Source of the DNA: Sulfurimonas sp.
GTDB lineage: Bacteria > Campylobacterota > Campylobacteria > Campylobacterales > Sulfurimonadaceae
Direction: 5' to 3'
DNA length: 37,949 nt
Assembly (NCBI GenBank): GCA_027063745.1
Contig: JAMORG010000054.1
Coordinates: 1 to 37,949, forward strand
Below are positions 1 to 9,300 of the stretch, piece after piece. The translations under genes were made by a program, and so were the position numbers. How positions within the stretch are numbered: position 1 is the stretch's first letter; each line of letters opens with the position of its first letter. The notes under the pieces were generated by a model. The model was not told where the DNA came from, did no database searches, and saw only the letters and a list, made by a program, of their open reading frames with translations.

Positions 1-103
1 TTATAAGTGACGATAAACAGAGTGCTTACTCTTATGCTATTGATGCTGAGACTGGCGAAAAATTAGTCGGTATGACCTATACAATGGAGATTGCAAAAAA
101 AGA
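1..103. repeat. 103-bp direct terminal repeat, left copy (circular joint)
   Basis: The first 103 bases are identical to the last 103 (37847-37949). The repeat lies inside recT, and joining the two ends restores one uninterrupted reading frame of 250 codons. This is what a circular molecule looks like when written as a linear contig with an assembly overlap. A true packaged terminal repeat would not normally fall in the middle of a gene in this way. Confidence 0.95.
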
Positions 104-455
104 GGGGCTGTTATCTAAAAAAGGTAGCAAGTGGCTTACAATGCCGGAGCTTATGCTTAGAAAAAGAGCGCAATCTAGCTTTATTAATGAGTTTTTTCCT
201 GAAGTTAAATTCGGCATGCAAACAGTAGAGGAGATTGAAGATACGCATATTATTGAAACATCAATATCTAGTGGAAACGAAACAACTGATTTGAATGAAA
301 TTATTGCAAGTCCTAAAAAAACAACTAAAAAAAGAGCGACAAGAGAAAAGAAAAAAGAAGAGCCAGAAAAAGAAAAAGACCTCTTAGCAGATATTGATGT
401 AGAAGTGGCTCACGAGTATGTCGATGCAGAAACTGGCGAGGTGTTTGATGACTAG
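1..455 (+). CDS. recT: RecT-family single-strand annealing protein, C-terminal part (gene continues from the window end)
   Basis: This is the C-terminal part of a 250-aa protein that starts at 37549 and is split only by the contig joint. RecT proteins bind single-stranded DNA and anneal complementary strands, working with the RecE exonuclease encoded just upstream. The block WLTMPELMLRKRAQSSF followed by FFPEVKFGMQTVEEIED matches the conserved RecT pattern (WKTMP..MLRK.A......FP....G..T.EE). After it comes a lysine/glutamate-rich tail, probably disordered and basic. The stop codon overlaps the next gene by 8 nt, which suggests translational coupling in the recE-recT operon. Family assignment is confident; the tail's role is unknown. 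Confidence 0.9.
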   Translation, partial: ISDDKQSAYSYAIDAETGEKLVGMTYTMEIAKKEGLLSKKGSKWLTMPELMLRKRAQSSFINEFFPEVKFGMQTVEEIEDTHIIETSISSGNETTDLNEIIASPKKTTKKRATREKKKEEPEKEKDLLADIDVEVAHEYVDAETGEVFDD

Positions 456-669
456 AGAAAAAGCAAAAAGCGAGCTTAAAAAGTATGTTATTTCTTCTAT
501 TTCAAGTAAAGAAATTCAACATATAAACATTAATGTTGCAAGAAGAGTTATTGATGAGATATTTGACAATTTTGAAAAAGAAAAAGAGCAACTCAAAAAA
601 GACAGAGACTACTGGAAGTTGAGTTTTAATAAACAAGTTTATGCGAGTAGGAGAATAAGAAATGTATAA
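448..669 (+). CDS. Small basic, helical hypothetical protein (73 aa)
   Basis: The chosen start is the ATG at 448, which has GAGGTG seven bases upstream and overlaps the recT stop by 8 nt. A longer reading from 418 would lie inside recT and lacks such a site. The product starts MTREKAKSEL and is rich in Lys, Glu and Arg. A probable coiled-coil helix occupies residues 35-55 (DNFEKEKEQLKKDRDYW). I do not recognise a family. Its position between recT and the excisionase-like gene, with overlaps on both sides, puts it in the same early operon. A DNA- or RecT-associated role is only a guess. Confidence 0.7.
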   Translation: MTREKAKSELKKYVISSISSKEIQHININVARRVIDEIFDNFEKEKEQLKKDRDYWKLSFNKQVYASRRIRNV

Positions 670-871
670 GTCTTTAACAAGCATAGCAAAAATGTTTGAT
701 GTAAGCACAAACTACATAAAAAAACATTTCTCAAATGATTTTAAAGAGGGTGTGCATTATATCTATGTCGGAAATTTAAAAAGATTTAATGTTAATGAGA
801 TGCGAAAACTCTTAACAACTAAAAAAGAAAATCATAATGAAAATCCTATTCTTGAAAGATTTTTAATTTAA
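662..871 (+). CDS. Excisionase-like helix-turn-helix protein (69 aa)
   Basis: A small protein with an N-terminal helix-turn-helix of the MerR/AlpA/excisionase kind. SIAKMFDVSTNYIKKHF reads as the two helices, followed by the typical wing GVHYIYVGNLKRFNVNEMRKLL. Such proteins bend DNA and direct the integrase toward excision, or act as small activators. It overlaps the preceding gene by 8 nt and lies 58 nt before the integrase ATG, the usual place for xis. The ATG at 662 is preceded by a GGAGAATAAGAA stretch that can act as a ribosome binding site. The excisionase role is inferred from fold and neighbour. Confidence 0.7.
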   Translation: MYKSLTSIAKMFDVSTNYIKKHFSNDFKEGVHYIYVGNLKRFNVNEMRKLLTTKKENHNENPILERFLI

Positions 872-903
872 AGGTGTTATTATGTTACCTGATAGTATGA
901 GTG

Positions 904-922
904 CCACTTCTAAAAGGAGTGG
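904..922 (+). promoter_or_regulatory. Hairpin that sequesters the integrase ribosome binding site
   Basis: CCACTTC (904-910) pairs with GGAGTGG (916-922) across a TAAAA loop: seven pairs, one of them T-G. The Shine-Dalgarno GGAG for the integrase ATG at 930 lies in the 3' arm, so folding would hide it. An upstream in-frame ATG at 882 lets ribosomes read through and melt the hairpin. Structure is seen in the sequence; the regulatory role is inferred. Confidence 0.5.
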
Positions 923-929
923 TAAAAAA

Positions 930-1985
930 ATGGCATCACATTACAAAAGAGGTAATAAAATATGGATTACTTACTTTGTAGATAAAGTAAGACACAGAAA
1001 GTCAACAGGTCTTGATTACAATGCAAAAAACATCAAGATAGTTGAAAATGAGATTATACCTCAGTTGATGAAAAAAATAGCTACAGGTGAAATATACAAA
1101 AAAAAGCCTAAAAGTTTTGAATACTACGGCGGTATATTTTTAAAACAAAAAAGTATGAATAGGAGCTACTTTACAGCAGTTGGATATTACAAACGAGTAA
1201 TAGAACACTTCAAAGGTAGAAATATTGATACTATTACAAGACTTGATATTAAAGAATATCTAATATCACTTAATATCAAGAATATTTCAAGGAACAAGTA
1301 TAAAAGTTGCGTTAAAGAGATATTTGAGCTTGCAGTGGATGATGGTGTCATACCGACAAACCCTGCTCTAAATATCAAATTTCCTCAAGATCGCAAAACA
1401 AAGATTGAATACTACACCCGTGAAGAAGTAGAAAAGTTGTTAAATGCTGCAAACGGTGTAATGAAAGCTTATCTTGAAATAGCATTTAATACAGGTATGC
1501 GTACAGGCGAAATACTTGGCTTGCAGCTATCTGACTTTAAAGATGATGGCTACATTCATTTAAAGCGTACTAGGACGCTCGGAGTTGTTGGAGAGGGTAA
1601 GAACTACAACGCAAAGAGAAATGTGCCTTATAACGCTTATATGTATGAATTGGCTAAGGCAATACAGCCTAAAGACAACTTGTATCTGTTTGGAAACATT
1701 GATGATGCAAGAAAGTTGAGATTTATGTGGAGAGATGTTTGCATTGATGCAGGTGTTAAAAAACATAAACTCTATTCAACACGACATACTTTTGCAACTT
1801 TAATGCTTCAAGAAAGCATAGTTAGTATAAATGAGCTATCGGGTCTATTAGGACACTCAAGCCCTAAAGTTACACTTGCACACTATGCCAGTGTCATAGA
1901 GTCTAAAAATATTGATTTGGGATCAAATTTTGCACTTTTTAGGCACAATATGGACACAGTACAAAATAAAGAAGCTCTAAAGTAA
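930..1985 (+). CDS. int: Tyrosine-type phage integrase
   Basis: A site-specific recombinase that would integrate the circle into the host chromosome by an attP x attB exchange. From the ATG at 930 it is 351 aa. There is an N-terminal arm-type DNA-binding region (about 1-60), a core-binding SAM-like domain (about 65-150) and a C-terminal catalytic domain. Catalytic residues (numbered from 930) are Arg191 in FNTGMRTGEILGL, Arg285 in YSTRHTFATLML, His308 in LLGHSS and the nucleophile Tyr319 in LAHYA. The box II His is replaced by Tyr, as in many phage integrases. I chose ATG 930 because AAAGGAG precedes it; ATG 882 adds 16 residues of non-conserved type. A terminator follows at 2019-2050. Confidence 0.93.
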   Translation: MASHYKRGNKIWITYFVDKVRHRKSTGLDYNAKNIKIVENEIIPQLMKKIATGEIYKKKPKSFEYYGGIFLKQKSMNRSYFTAVGYYKRVIEHFKGRNIDTITRLDIKEYLISLNIKNISRNKYKSCVKEIFELAVDDGVIPTNPALNIKFPQDRKTKIEYYTREEVEKLLNAANGVMKAYLEIAFNTGMRTGEILGLQLSDFKDDGYIHLKRTRTLGVVGEGKNYNAKRNVPYNAYMYELAKAIQPKDNLYLFGNIDDARKLRFMWRDVCIDAGVKKHKLYSTRHTFATLMLQESIVSINELSGLLGHSSPKVTLAHYASVIESKNIDLGSNFALFRHNMDTVQNKEALK

Positions 1986-2018
1986 CCTATTTAAGGTATT
2001 TTCAGCGTATAAAGGCAC

Positions 2019-2050
2019 AGGATAAGCCGAGTTGCTTATAGTCCTTTTTT
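2019..2050 (+). terminator. Rho-independent terminator after int
   Basis: AGGATAAGC (2019-2027) pairs with GCTTA and TCCT (2034-2045) around a CGAGTT loop, with a 3-nt bulge. It runs into TCCTTTTTT ending at 2050. It sits between the convergent int and lysozyme genes and would end the recET-xis-int transcript. Confidence 0.7.
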
Positions 2051-2064
2051 AGGGGATTATAACA

Positions 2065-2110
2065 TAAATTGTGGCACTTATACTATCAACAAAGACACAA
2101 TTTAGACACA
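2065..2110. other. Inverted and direct repeats beside int: candidate attP/arm sites
   Basis: TAAATTGTG (2065-2073) is perfectly inverted as CACAATTTA (2096-2104), 22 bp apart. Overlapping the second arm are two direct copies of AGACACA (2093-2099 and 2104-2110) with an 11-bp period, one helical turn. A related GGACACAG lies near the end of int. Phage attachment sites usually flank int and carry arm-type repeats, so this 1986-2110 interval is the best place for attP. The core sequence cannot be identified without the host junctions. The inverted repeat could instead be a weak terminator for the leftward late transcript. Confidence 0.35.
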
Positions 2111-2503
2111 CTGACTCATCTTCATAACTAGCCTAGATGCCCTATTTCCTACTTGTCTATACCATAGGCTATCTATCATCTCTTTCGCGGCAGCTCTATA
2201 ATCTTTAACTTCCAAAGCTTTCAACATTCTTTTAAACTTTAATAGTCGTGGAACTCCCAAGTTATATGCCATGTTCAATATTACTTCTTTTGCACACTCC
2301 GGTAAATCTTCAAAAAAAGAAATATTCTTTTTAACTTCACTAACTGCATCGTTAAATCTTTTTTCCAAAAGCAATTCCCCCTCAACTTCATCGAGTGGTA
2401 ATTTAGTTCCATACCCTATCGTAGGAATACCTAAACTATCATTGTATGGATGTGCTACAAAGCTCTCATCTCTCTTTAGTTCTTCAAGTACATTGTTATA
2501 CAT
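2102..2503 (-). CDS. Endolysin: T4-type lysozyme (GH24 muramidase)
   Basis: A 133-aa peptidoglycan hydrolase that cuts the glycan strand to release progeny. The catalytic triad spacing of T4 lysozyme (Glu11, Asp20, Thr26) is preserved: Glu13 in RDESF, Asp22 in YNDSLG and Thr28 in PTIGYGT (numbered from the ATG at 2503). No signal peptide is present, so export depends on the upstream holin. The start overlaps the holin stop in a TGATG, with GGTGG upstream; a GTG one codon earlier is possible. It is the last gene of the long leftward array. Somewhat shorter than T4 lysozyme (164 aa) but complete in motifs. Confidence 0.92.
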   Translation of the reverse strand: MYNNVLEELKRDESFVAHPYNDSLGIPTIGYGTKLPLDEVEGELLLEKRFNDAVSEVKKNISFFEDLPECAKEVILNMAYNLGVPRLLKFKRMLKALEVKDYRAAAKEMIDSLWYRQVGNRASRLVMKMSQCV

Positions 2504-2967
2504 CACACAACCACCTTTGTATCTACTTTGTTTTTTTTATCGAAACTTCTCATAGCTCCTACACCTAAAATAGATAGAAGTAGCCCTAAAATATCACCGC
2601 TACCCATATCAGGAAACTTTGGAATTTCGGGAACAGTTGCAATAATCTCAGGGTGATAAGTCAAGTAAACTGTATAACACCATACTAAAGTCATAACTAT
2701 TGCCTTTGGAACATACATAAAGAATAGAGTAATAACTCCTACCCATCCAACAGCAGGTCTCCATCCTGCTACAAACAAACTTGGATGCTTCGCTTCTTCT
2801 TCGTTAATTTTCATCTGCCCTTGCATCAATTTAGAATGTAACTGCTTTAACTGTAAATCAAGTTTTGCAAGTTCCGCAGGATCTTTGATTTTTTCACCTG
2901 TAATTGCTTCTCTTGCACTTGTTAAAATATCTCCAACATCAGATAAACTAAAATCAATTAATCCCAT
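2503..2967 (-). CDS. Holin of the GTA/3TM superfamily
   Basis: A 154-aa inner-membrane protein that would form the lesion through which the lysozyme reaches the wall. The signature HPSLFVAGWRPAVGW (residues 61-75) is the hallmark of the GTA_holin_3TM family. It is followed by hydrophobic segments at about 74-87, 89-105 and 124-139. The first 60 residues are amphipathic and cytoplasmic-looking, with the helix AKLDLQLKQLHSKLMQ. It is coupled to its neighbours by TAATG upstream and TGATG downstream, so the XhlA-like, holin and lysozyme genes form one lysis cassette. Confidence 0.85.
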   Translation of the reverse strand: MGLIDFSLSDVGDILTSAREAITGEKIKDPAELAKLDLQLKQLHSKLMQGQMKINEEEAKHPSLFVAGWRPAVGWVGVITLFFMYVPKAIVMTLVWCYTVYLTYHPEIIATVPEIPKFPDMGSGDILGLLLSILGVGAMRSFDKKNKVDTKVVV

Positions 2968-3314
2968 TACTGTCCTCCAAAGTTAAGAAAATGCATTTTT
3001 GATAGGAACTCAATAACAAGTGCTGCACCTATTGCCATATAAATAACTCGCTCAATCTTTTTAAGTCTTGCATCAATAGATCCATATTTCTCCATCTCGT
3101 TTTTATCATGGAGTATAAAGTTATCTTTGTGCATCTTCATAGTCTCATCAATCTGTGCAAGCTTGTCGTAAATATTGTTATCTACCATCTCCATTCTAAC
3201 AATAGAGTTTTTCATCTCATAAAACTCATCTTTTACTTTTTCAAGGCTTGCTATTTTTGCCTCGATAACCACAATTCTGTCTTCCATATACAATCCAATA
3301 ATATTTTTTGTCAT
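2967..3314 (-). CDS. XhlA-like coiled-coil protein with one C-terminal membrane anchor
   Basis: A 115-aa protein with a long heptad-rich helix (about 12-88, including IEAKIASLEKVKDEF) and one hydrophobic segment (about 90-106). This is the layout of hemolysin XhlA-type proteins, which act with holins in some phages, and it is the first gene of the lysis cassette. A spanin-type or holin-regulator role is also possible. The start is uncertain: ATG 3314 has no clear Shine-Dalgarno, and ATG 3287 (MEDRIVV) has a weak GGA. Its stop overlaps the holin ATG in TAATG. Confidence 0.65.
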   Translation of the reverse strand: MTKNIIGLYMEDRIVVIEAKIASLEKVKDEFYEMKNSIVRMEMVDNNIYDKLAQIDETMKMHKDNFILHDKNEMEKYGSIDARLKKIERVIYMAIGAALVIEFLSKMHFLNFGGQ

Positions 3315-3349
3315 TGTATTTAACGATACTCAATCAAAGCAATACTATT

Positions 3350-6300
3350 TTAATCATTATTTTCCTTTCGTGCTTGACTTCTTGAGTAGCTTAATGAGTT
3401 AAGCCCGATATTTTTCAATATCTCTTGTCTTGGTGTTCTAGGCTCTACAACTTTATTTCTTCTTCTATTTTTTTTGCTTCTTGCTAAACTCTCGATTAAG
3501 TTCCAACCACTATAAGCTTGAGCAGGTAGTGGCACATAGCTTTGTGTTAGGTACTTTGCATAGTCGTATGCTTTTTGTCCTGCACCTTTGTTTTTATATG
3601 TAACAGGTCGCCCATAATATGGATTTATCATTCCTGCTTTACTTGGTGCAGTGAGTGTATTTACTACTGCATTTGTTGTTGGACCACTTATATTAGATAC
3701 AAAAAAGTTTATAGGATCAGTTAGCTCAATGTATGGTATCCATCTATCAGTCTTTAAAGTATGTATAGTGTCTCCACTTCTTCCTATGCCAAACCTACGC
3801 CCTTTGAAGTCTTCTGGCTTGTTTCCACCATAAAAAGGAATATTATCAAGTGGAGTTACTGCTCCACCTGTAAGTACATATTCAAGTCCTGCTAGTGTTC
3901 CCATTGCAAGAGCTGCTTTTTTTGCACCCTGCTTTGTTTTAAGAAGTTTCCAAATAGCAGGCATTGTGTAATAACTCCACGATATAAAAGGACTTATTCC
4001 TGTATCCCTTAATGCTCTAAAACCTTTAGGCATAGGCTTAGAATAATCCGGCATTATTGTTAGAACTGCTTTTCTTGCTTCATCTTTACTCATACCAACT
4101 TTTTCTCTTAGATGCGCATACATTGCTATTTTATTTATAGCATCTTCCCCGTGATACATATCCTCACTAAACTTATCTATCTTTCCAAGCACACCTTTTT
4201 TCTCAAGCTTTTGCTCTCCTGCAAGTATGTCATTTAACTGGCTTCTTCCAAGTAATCCACCATCTTTAGCCTCTAAGAAGTATTTTAAATCTTCTCCCAT
4301 CTCTTCAAGCTCTTTTAAGTCTGCTTTTGTTGCCTGTCCTAGCATCTTTTTTTGCATCAGTTTCTCAAGTCTGCTACCTTCATACATCATCTTTCCTGCA
4401 CGACCTATTGCTGTAACAATCTCATCAGCTCTCATTCCTGCTAAGTGCATTAAAAACTGATTGCTCATAAAGTTATTAATATGTGATGGAACATTCCAAA
4501 CAGTTTTTGACTTTTTCCAAAGAGATAAATAGTTTTTCCATATCCTCGCAAAAGCTCCATCGCTTCCATGAAAAGTATTAAATATCTCATCATTTCTAGC
4601 ACTAATATCATCAAACACATCTTTTCGTATATGTTTTCCTGCAAGCACCCCATATTTAGGACTGTTTGGAGCTTTTATGAAACCTGCTGCACTTATCTCA
4701 TCATCACTAAACTTCTCAGCATCTTTGAGTATTACTTCATCAATCTTTGATACATCTTCTAAAAACTTTGCATTATCTGCCATTCTTTTTAATCGCATAA
4801 GAGTCTCAGGAATTGTTATAGCACCATCTCTTATCTCATTCATAGCATCGCGTTCTGCTCTGGTCCAATCTCTTCTTAGCTCATATTTTCCATTTGCCAG
4901 TTTTTGAAGTCTAACACCACCATCTCGTAAAGGTTTTTGCGTATTTGCTATAAACTTAGGATCAACAAGTAACTTTTTAGCTTCTTTTTCACTTATTACT
5001 TGTATATTACCTCGTTTGTGTATATCATCAATCTTAAAACCTTTTTTCATAAGATTTTTTACATCTTTAAAAAAGTGTTGCTCATAATTTCTATGTATGT
5101 AGTACCCTGCCCACTCGTCATATTGTTCCTGTGTTAATACACCCTTTGATACTAAATCCTTGCTTAAATTATCAATATCTTGTTTAAGCTTGTCAGCAAG
5201 TGGTTTTAGAGTTGGATTTATATCCTTTGTCTCTCCGGCTATGTAGTCATGCAATGAAACACGATCCGCTTCATTTAGCTCTTTTAAGGCTTTATGTAGC
5301 CTCTCAAGCTTAACACTCATACCATTTGTTGAAGCAGTTGCACTCTCTCTTAAATCGTGATATTTTGCTCCTAAAGTATCAAAAAACCATCTTTCTAATG
5401 TACTTGCAGCATCTCCCCACTCTTTTTGAGCCTCTTTGCTTACTATTTTAGATACATGGGCATAACCTTTTTTCTTTGCTTCTTTTACTTTGTTTAAAAA
5501 CTCCTCTTTAGTTTGACTCATTTGTTTGTCTTGTGGTATAATCTCATCAGCACTTCGGTTTTCCCACTTATTGAGTGCGGATGTTTTACCTTTATTGGTC
5601 GTGCTTTTTGCACCGCTGGAGTGCTTGAAATACATCAAGTTACCATCAGTAGCTTTTATCATATTCTTTATACTTCCAATATCTTTATTAAATGATGTTA
5701 TCTGTTTCAAGTTTCCATTATTATCTTTTACTATCCCTACATAATGAACAAGTCCATTTTCATCTTTGTATGGTTTGTAATATTCTATCTGCTTTTTAAT
5801 AGGATTTTTTATAACAAAAAGTGGCTCTTCAAGTGCATCTTTAAATGCTCCGGTTAGCCAAGCTCTATCTTGAAAATATGTATTATCTGTAAAGTGCTTG
5901 TATATCTTTGATACATTAAAAGAAACATCGCCTATCGGAGTTTTAACTTTTGTCCATTCCCTGGTATTAAACATATTTTTAAATTCTTGAAAGCTTAAAG
6001 GCTTCGGCAACTCGCTAGCATCTTTCATTATCTCATTTTCAAGTACCCTATCACTACTTTTATTGAGATACTTATCTTCTAACTCTCTTGCGTGTTTTTG
6101 AGTAAGTCCATCAATGAGAGCATCATCGCTGTTATTAAATCGCATTACTGCATCTTCCGGTGCAATATCTTCACTACTGAATGGTGTTATCTTCTCTCTT
6201 TGCTCTGGGGTATAGTCTGCCCTTGCCTGAACATCTCTTGCTTCTATCTCTCCTGCGAGCTTCTGATACATATTAAAAGCTTCCTCTTTACCACCATCTT

Positions 6301-9300
6301 TATATTTACTCTCAAGCTCACTAAGCTGCTTTAGCTTTTTATCTCTTATGAAATCATCTGGCTCAAACTCTAACTCATATTTTAAAAGATTTATCTTTTT
6401 CTTGAAGTCATTATAAAACTCTTGTGCTGATCCTCCACGCGCAAAGCCTTCCTCTTTTTGAATAGAGTGTTGCAACTCATGCAATAGAGTAGATTTAAAG
6501 TCATCTTTCGTTTTAAAGTCTTTCATACCTACCTCTATTCCATCTCTTGAAAAACTTGATCCACTGCCATTGTGAAACTTAATATTTATATCTTTTAACT
6601 CTGGGTAATTATCAAATAACTCTTTATGATCCAGTATATTTTCAAGCTTTGTTCCTTCTTTAGTATTTACATATCTAGCTAGATTTTTTAACTTAGCTTT
6701 ACTATCATCAATCTCAAACCGCTCTAAAGTATCATATTTTCCATCAAAAGTCTTTCCGGAACTCTTTGCAGCATCAAAACCTTTTGCCTTGCTACCTGCG
6801 AATAGTCCAGCTTTAAATCCGCCCTCTTCTTCTTCAAAGAGTTTAGGTGCTGCTTTTTTAAGTGCATTTATTCCTACTGCTCCTATTCCTGCACCTATTA
6901 AAATATCAATAAGGTCTGTTTTCCCATCTCCATTATAATCTCTTTGATTTATAGCGGTATCACTTCCGCCTGCAAAAGCGCCTGCCATTGTATGCGTAGG
7001 ATTTACAAATAAAATACCCTCTTTTTCTGCAACTTTTGCTATCTTTTCAGCTCTTGCACCATCTATTTTAGGATTATATTTTGATACTTTCAAGCCCTTT
7101 TTCTTTAGTAATTCTATAGTTTCTTTGCTAGTACCATTTGGAACTAAAGCTACTTTGAACTCTCCTAAATCAACTTTTCTAAGTATCTTAGTTTCAAAAT
7201 ATTCAGTTGGCATCTCTTGCATTGCTGTTTTTAGATTTTCAATATCATCTTTTATACTTTTTGGTAAGTCTTTAATACCGTACTCATTTAATACTCTATC
7301 AAGTGGAGCATCTGCAATTTCTGATAAAATTCCGTTTAGTGTATCATTTGAAAAACTGGTGTTTCCTGTATGCTCATTCAAAGCATCAGATATTTTAAAG
7401 TATTCATCCTCTACCTCTTTTTTAACAACTTCAAATTCATCTTTAGAAACAAGTCTATCTTTTGCTTTTTGTATCTGTGCTAGTGATTTAAACTGTGGTG
7501 TGTGTAATGCTCTTATACTTCCTGTTCCATAGTTAAAGCCCTCTCCACCTCTTAAATCTTTTTTTAGTTTTTTAACTACATTATCTATGTTGTGGTCTAT
7601 CCACTTTTGCCTGCCGTTTCTATCTGTACCGTTATAAATTTTTTCTTCTGCTCCATGCTGTTTATAATAATCATCTACATAATCTTTAAACTCTTGCTTG
7701 TGTTTTTTGTCTATAATCTTAGATACATTTGATCGTGTTGCATAAAAATCCGGTGATTTCCCTTTTTCAATTTTTCTTAGTGTATCTTTCATTATTTGAG
7801 CATAATTTTTTGCAACTCTTTGTATTTGCGTTTCGCTCCAATCGTTTATATCATCGCCTATTTTATTTTTCAAAAACTCTTTAACTTTTGAGATAAACTT
7901 ATCATCATTCACATAGTCTCTGTTTAATTTTCCATCTTCATAAAAAGGCTTAAATGTTTTTGCAATTTCTATATTCTCTTTTTTTGGTGCATCATATTTT
8001 AAAACTTTATCTTTCTTATATCCTTTGCTTTCAAGGAATTTCATTTTTAAGCCTATATCATCTATAAGATTATCGACATCTACATACCCGCCTCTAGCTA
8101 CTAAATCGTGATATTTATCTAAATCATCTTCAATATTTCTAATTGCTTTATGTGATAATTGTTTTTTTATTTGTGGGTATCGTGGACTGTAAATATCTGC
8201 ACCATAAGTTTTAGTGTCTCTTTTAGGTGTTATTATCTCTTTATCACCTAAAAGTGTAATATTTCCAAAACCATCAAGCGGAGTATCTTTTTTAGTAACT
8301 GCAATACTTGGTACTGCTAAACCTCCTTGCTTATCAGCAAACTTTACATTATCCTCAGTAAGGTTGTGCTGTGCTATTAAATCTTTTTCTTCTTTTTGAG
8401 CTTTACTTTTAACTGGACTCATAGAGTTAAAACTATTTCCACGCTTCTGCACCTCTGGGTTAAAGTTTACCCTATCAAGTGCATCTACTGCAATATCTTT
8501 TAACTTACCTCTTATTGTTCCATTTTTAAGTGCTTGTTTGACTGCTGTATATCCACCTAAACCTAAGATAAACTTCTCAGGATCAAAAGTTATATTTCCG
8601 TTTTCATCCTGTCCTATTCCTGCATACGCTCCAACTGCTACATTGTCTAAACCTTTTGCAAAAACTGCATTTGCTTCTTCCCATTCACTTGGTGATAGCT
8701 TAACATCTGTATCATCAAGCTTTGCAAGTTCTGCTTTGTAGTCAATATTATTTTCACTATTAAATGACTTCGCATAGTCTGGGTGATTATCTAAAGTGCT
8801 TAAATCAGTTTCAAGCTTACTAAGAAGATCATCATCATATTTTCCTTTGTAAAGCTTATCTACATCACCTTTTGTTAAATGAAAATCATGCGCATAGTTT
8901 TTCTCGTAAACTGCTCTATCGTAAGCGTGCTTATTCTCTCCACCATATCCATCAAGCTCTCTATATCCACCTTTGCTTACCAACCTTTGTGGACTTCTTG
9001 CATCTTTGGCACTTACACTTTCTCTCATGCTTAATAGCTCTTGTAGTCGTGGGTGTGCTGCTATTTTTTGGTATCTCTGCATTAATTCCGCATCTGCATT
9101 ATATGGTACCGGTATGTTATTGTTAAAATCTCCACTTACAAAGTTTGGATTATAAGGCTGTTCTGGTTGCTGTGGATAAATACTCTCTTTAGTATATTGT
9201 GGTTGTACTTCGTATTTATGTTGATAAATAGGTTCTAAACCTTGTGCTACCCTCTTTTTATCTGCTTCTTTTGCCAATACTTCTAAGGCTGTATTTATAT

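Noticed and set aside
418-447. Earlier start of the 73-aa gene inside recT
   Set aside because: No ribosome site, and it lies wholly within recT. ATG 448 has GAGGTG.
1986-2101. XerH/difH-type integration site
   Set aside because: I see no short-spaced inverted recombinase sites of that type. The integrase resembles ordinary phage integrases rather than a Xer protein.
3651-9155. Plus-strand reading frames opposite the giant gene
   Set aside because: They are antisense shadows: no ribosome sites, low-complexity or Ser/Leu/Phe-rich translations, and no matching motifs.
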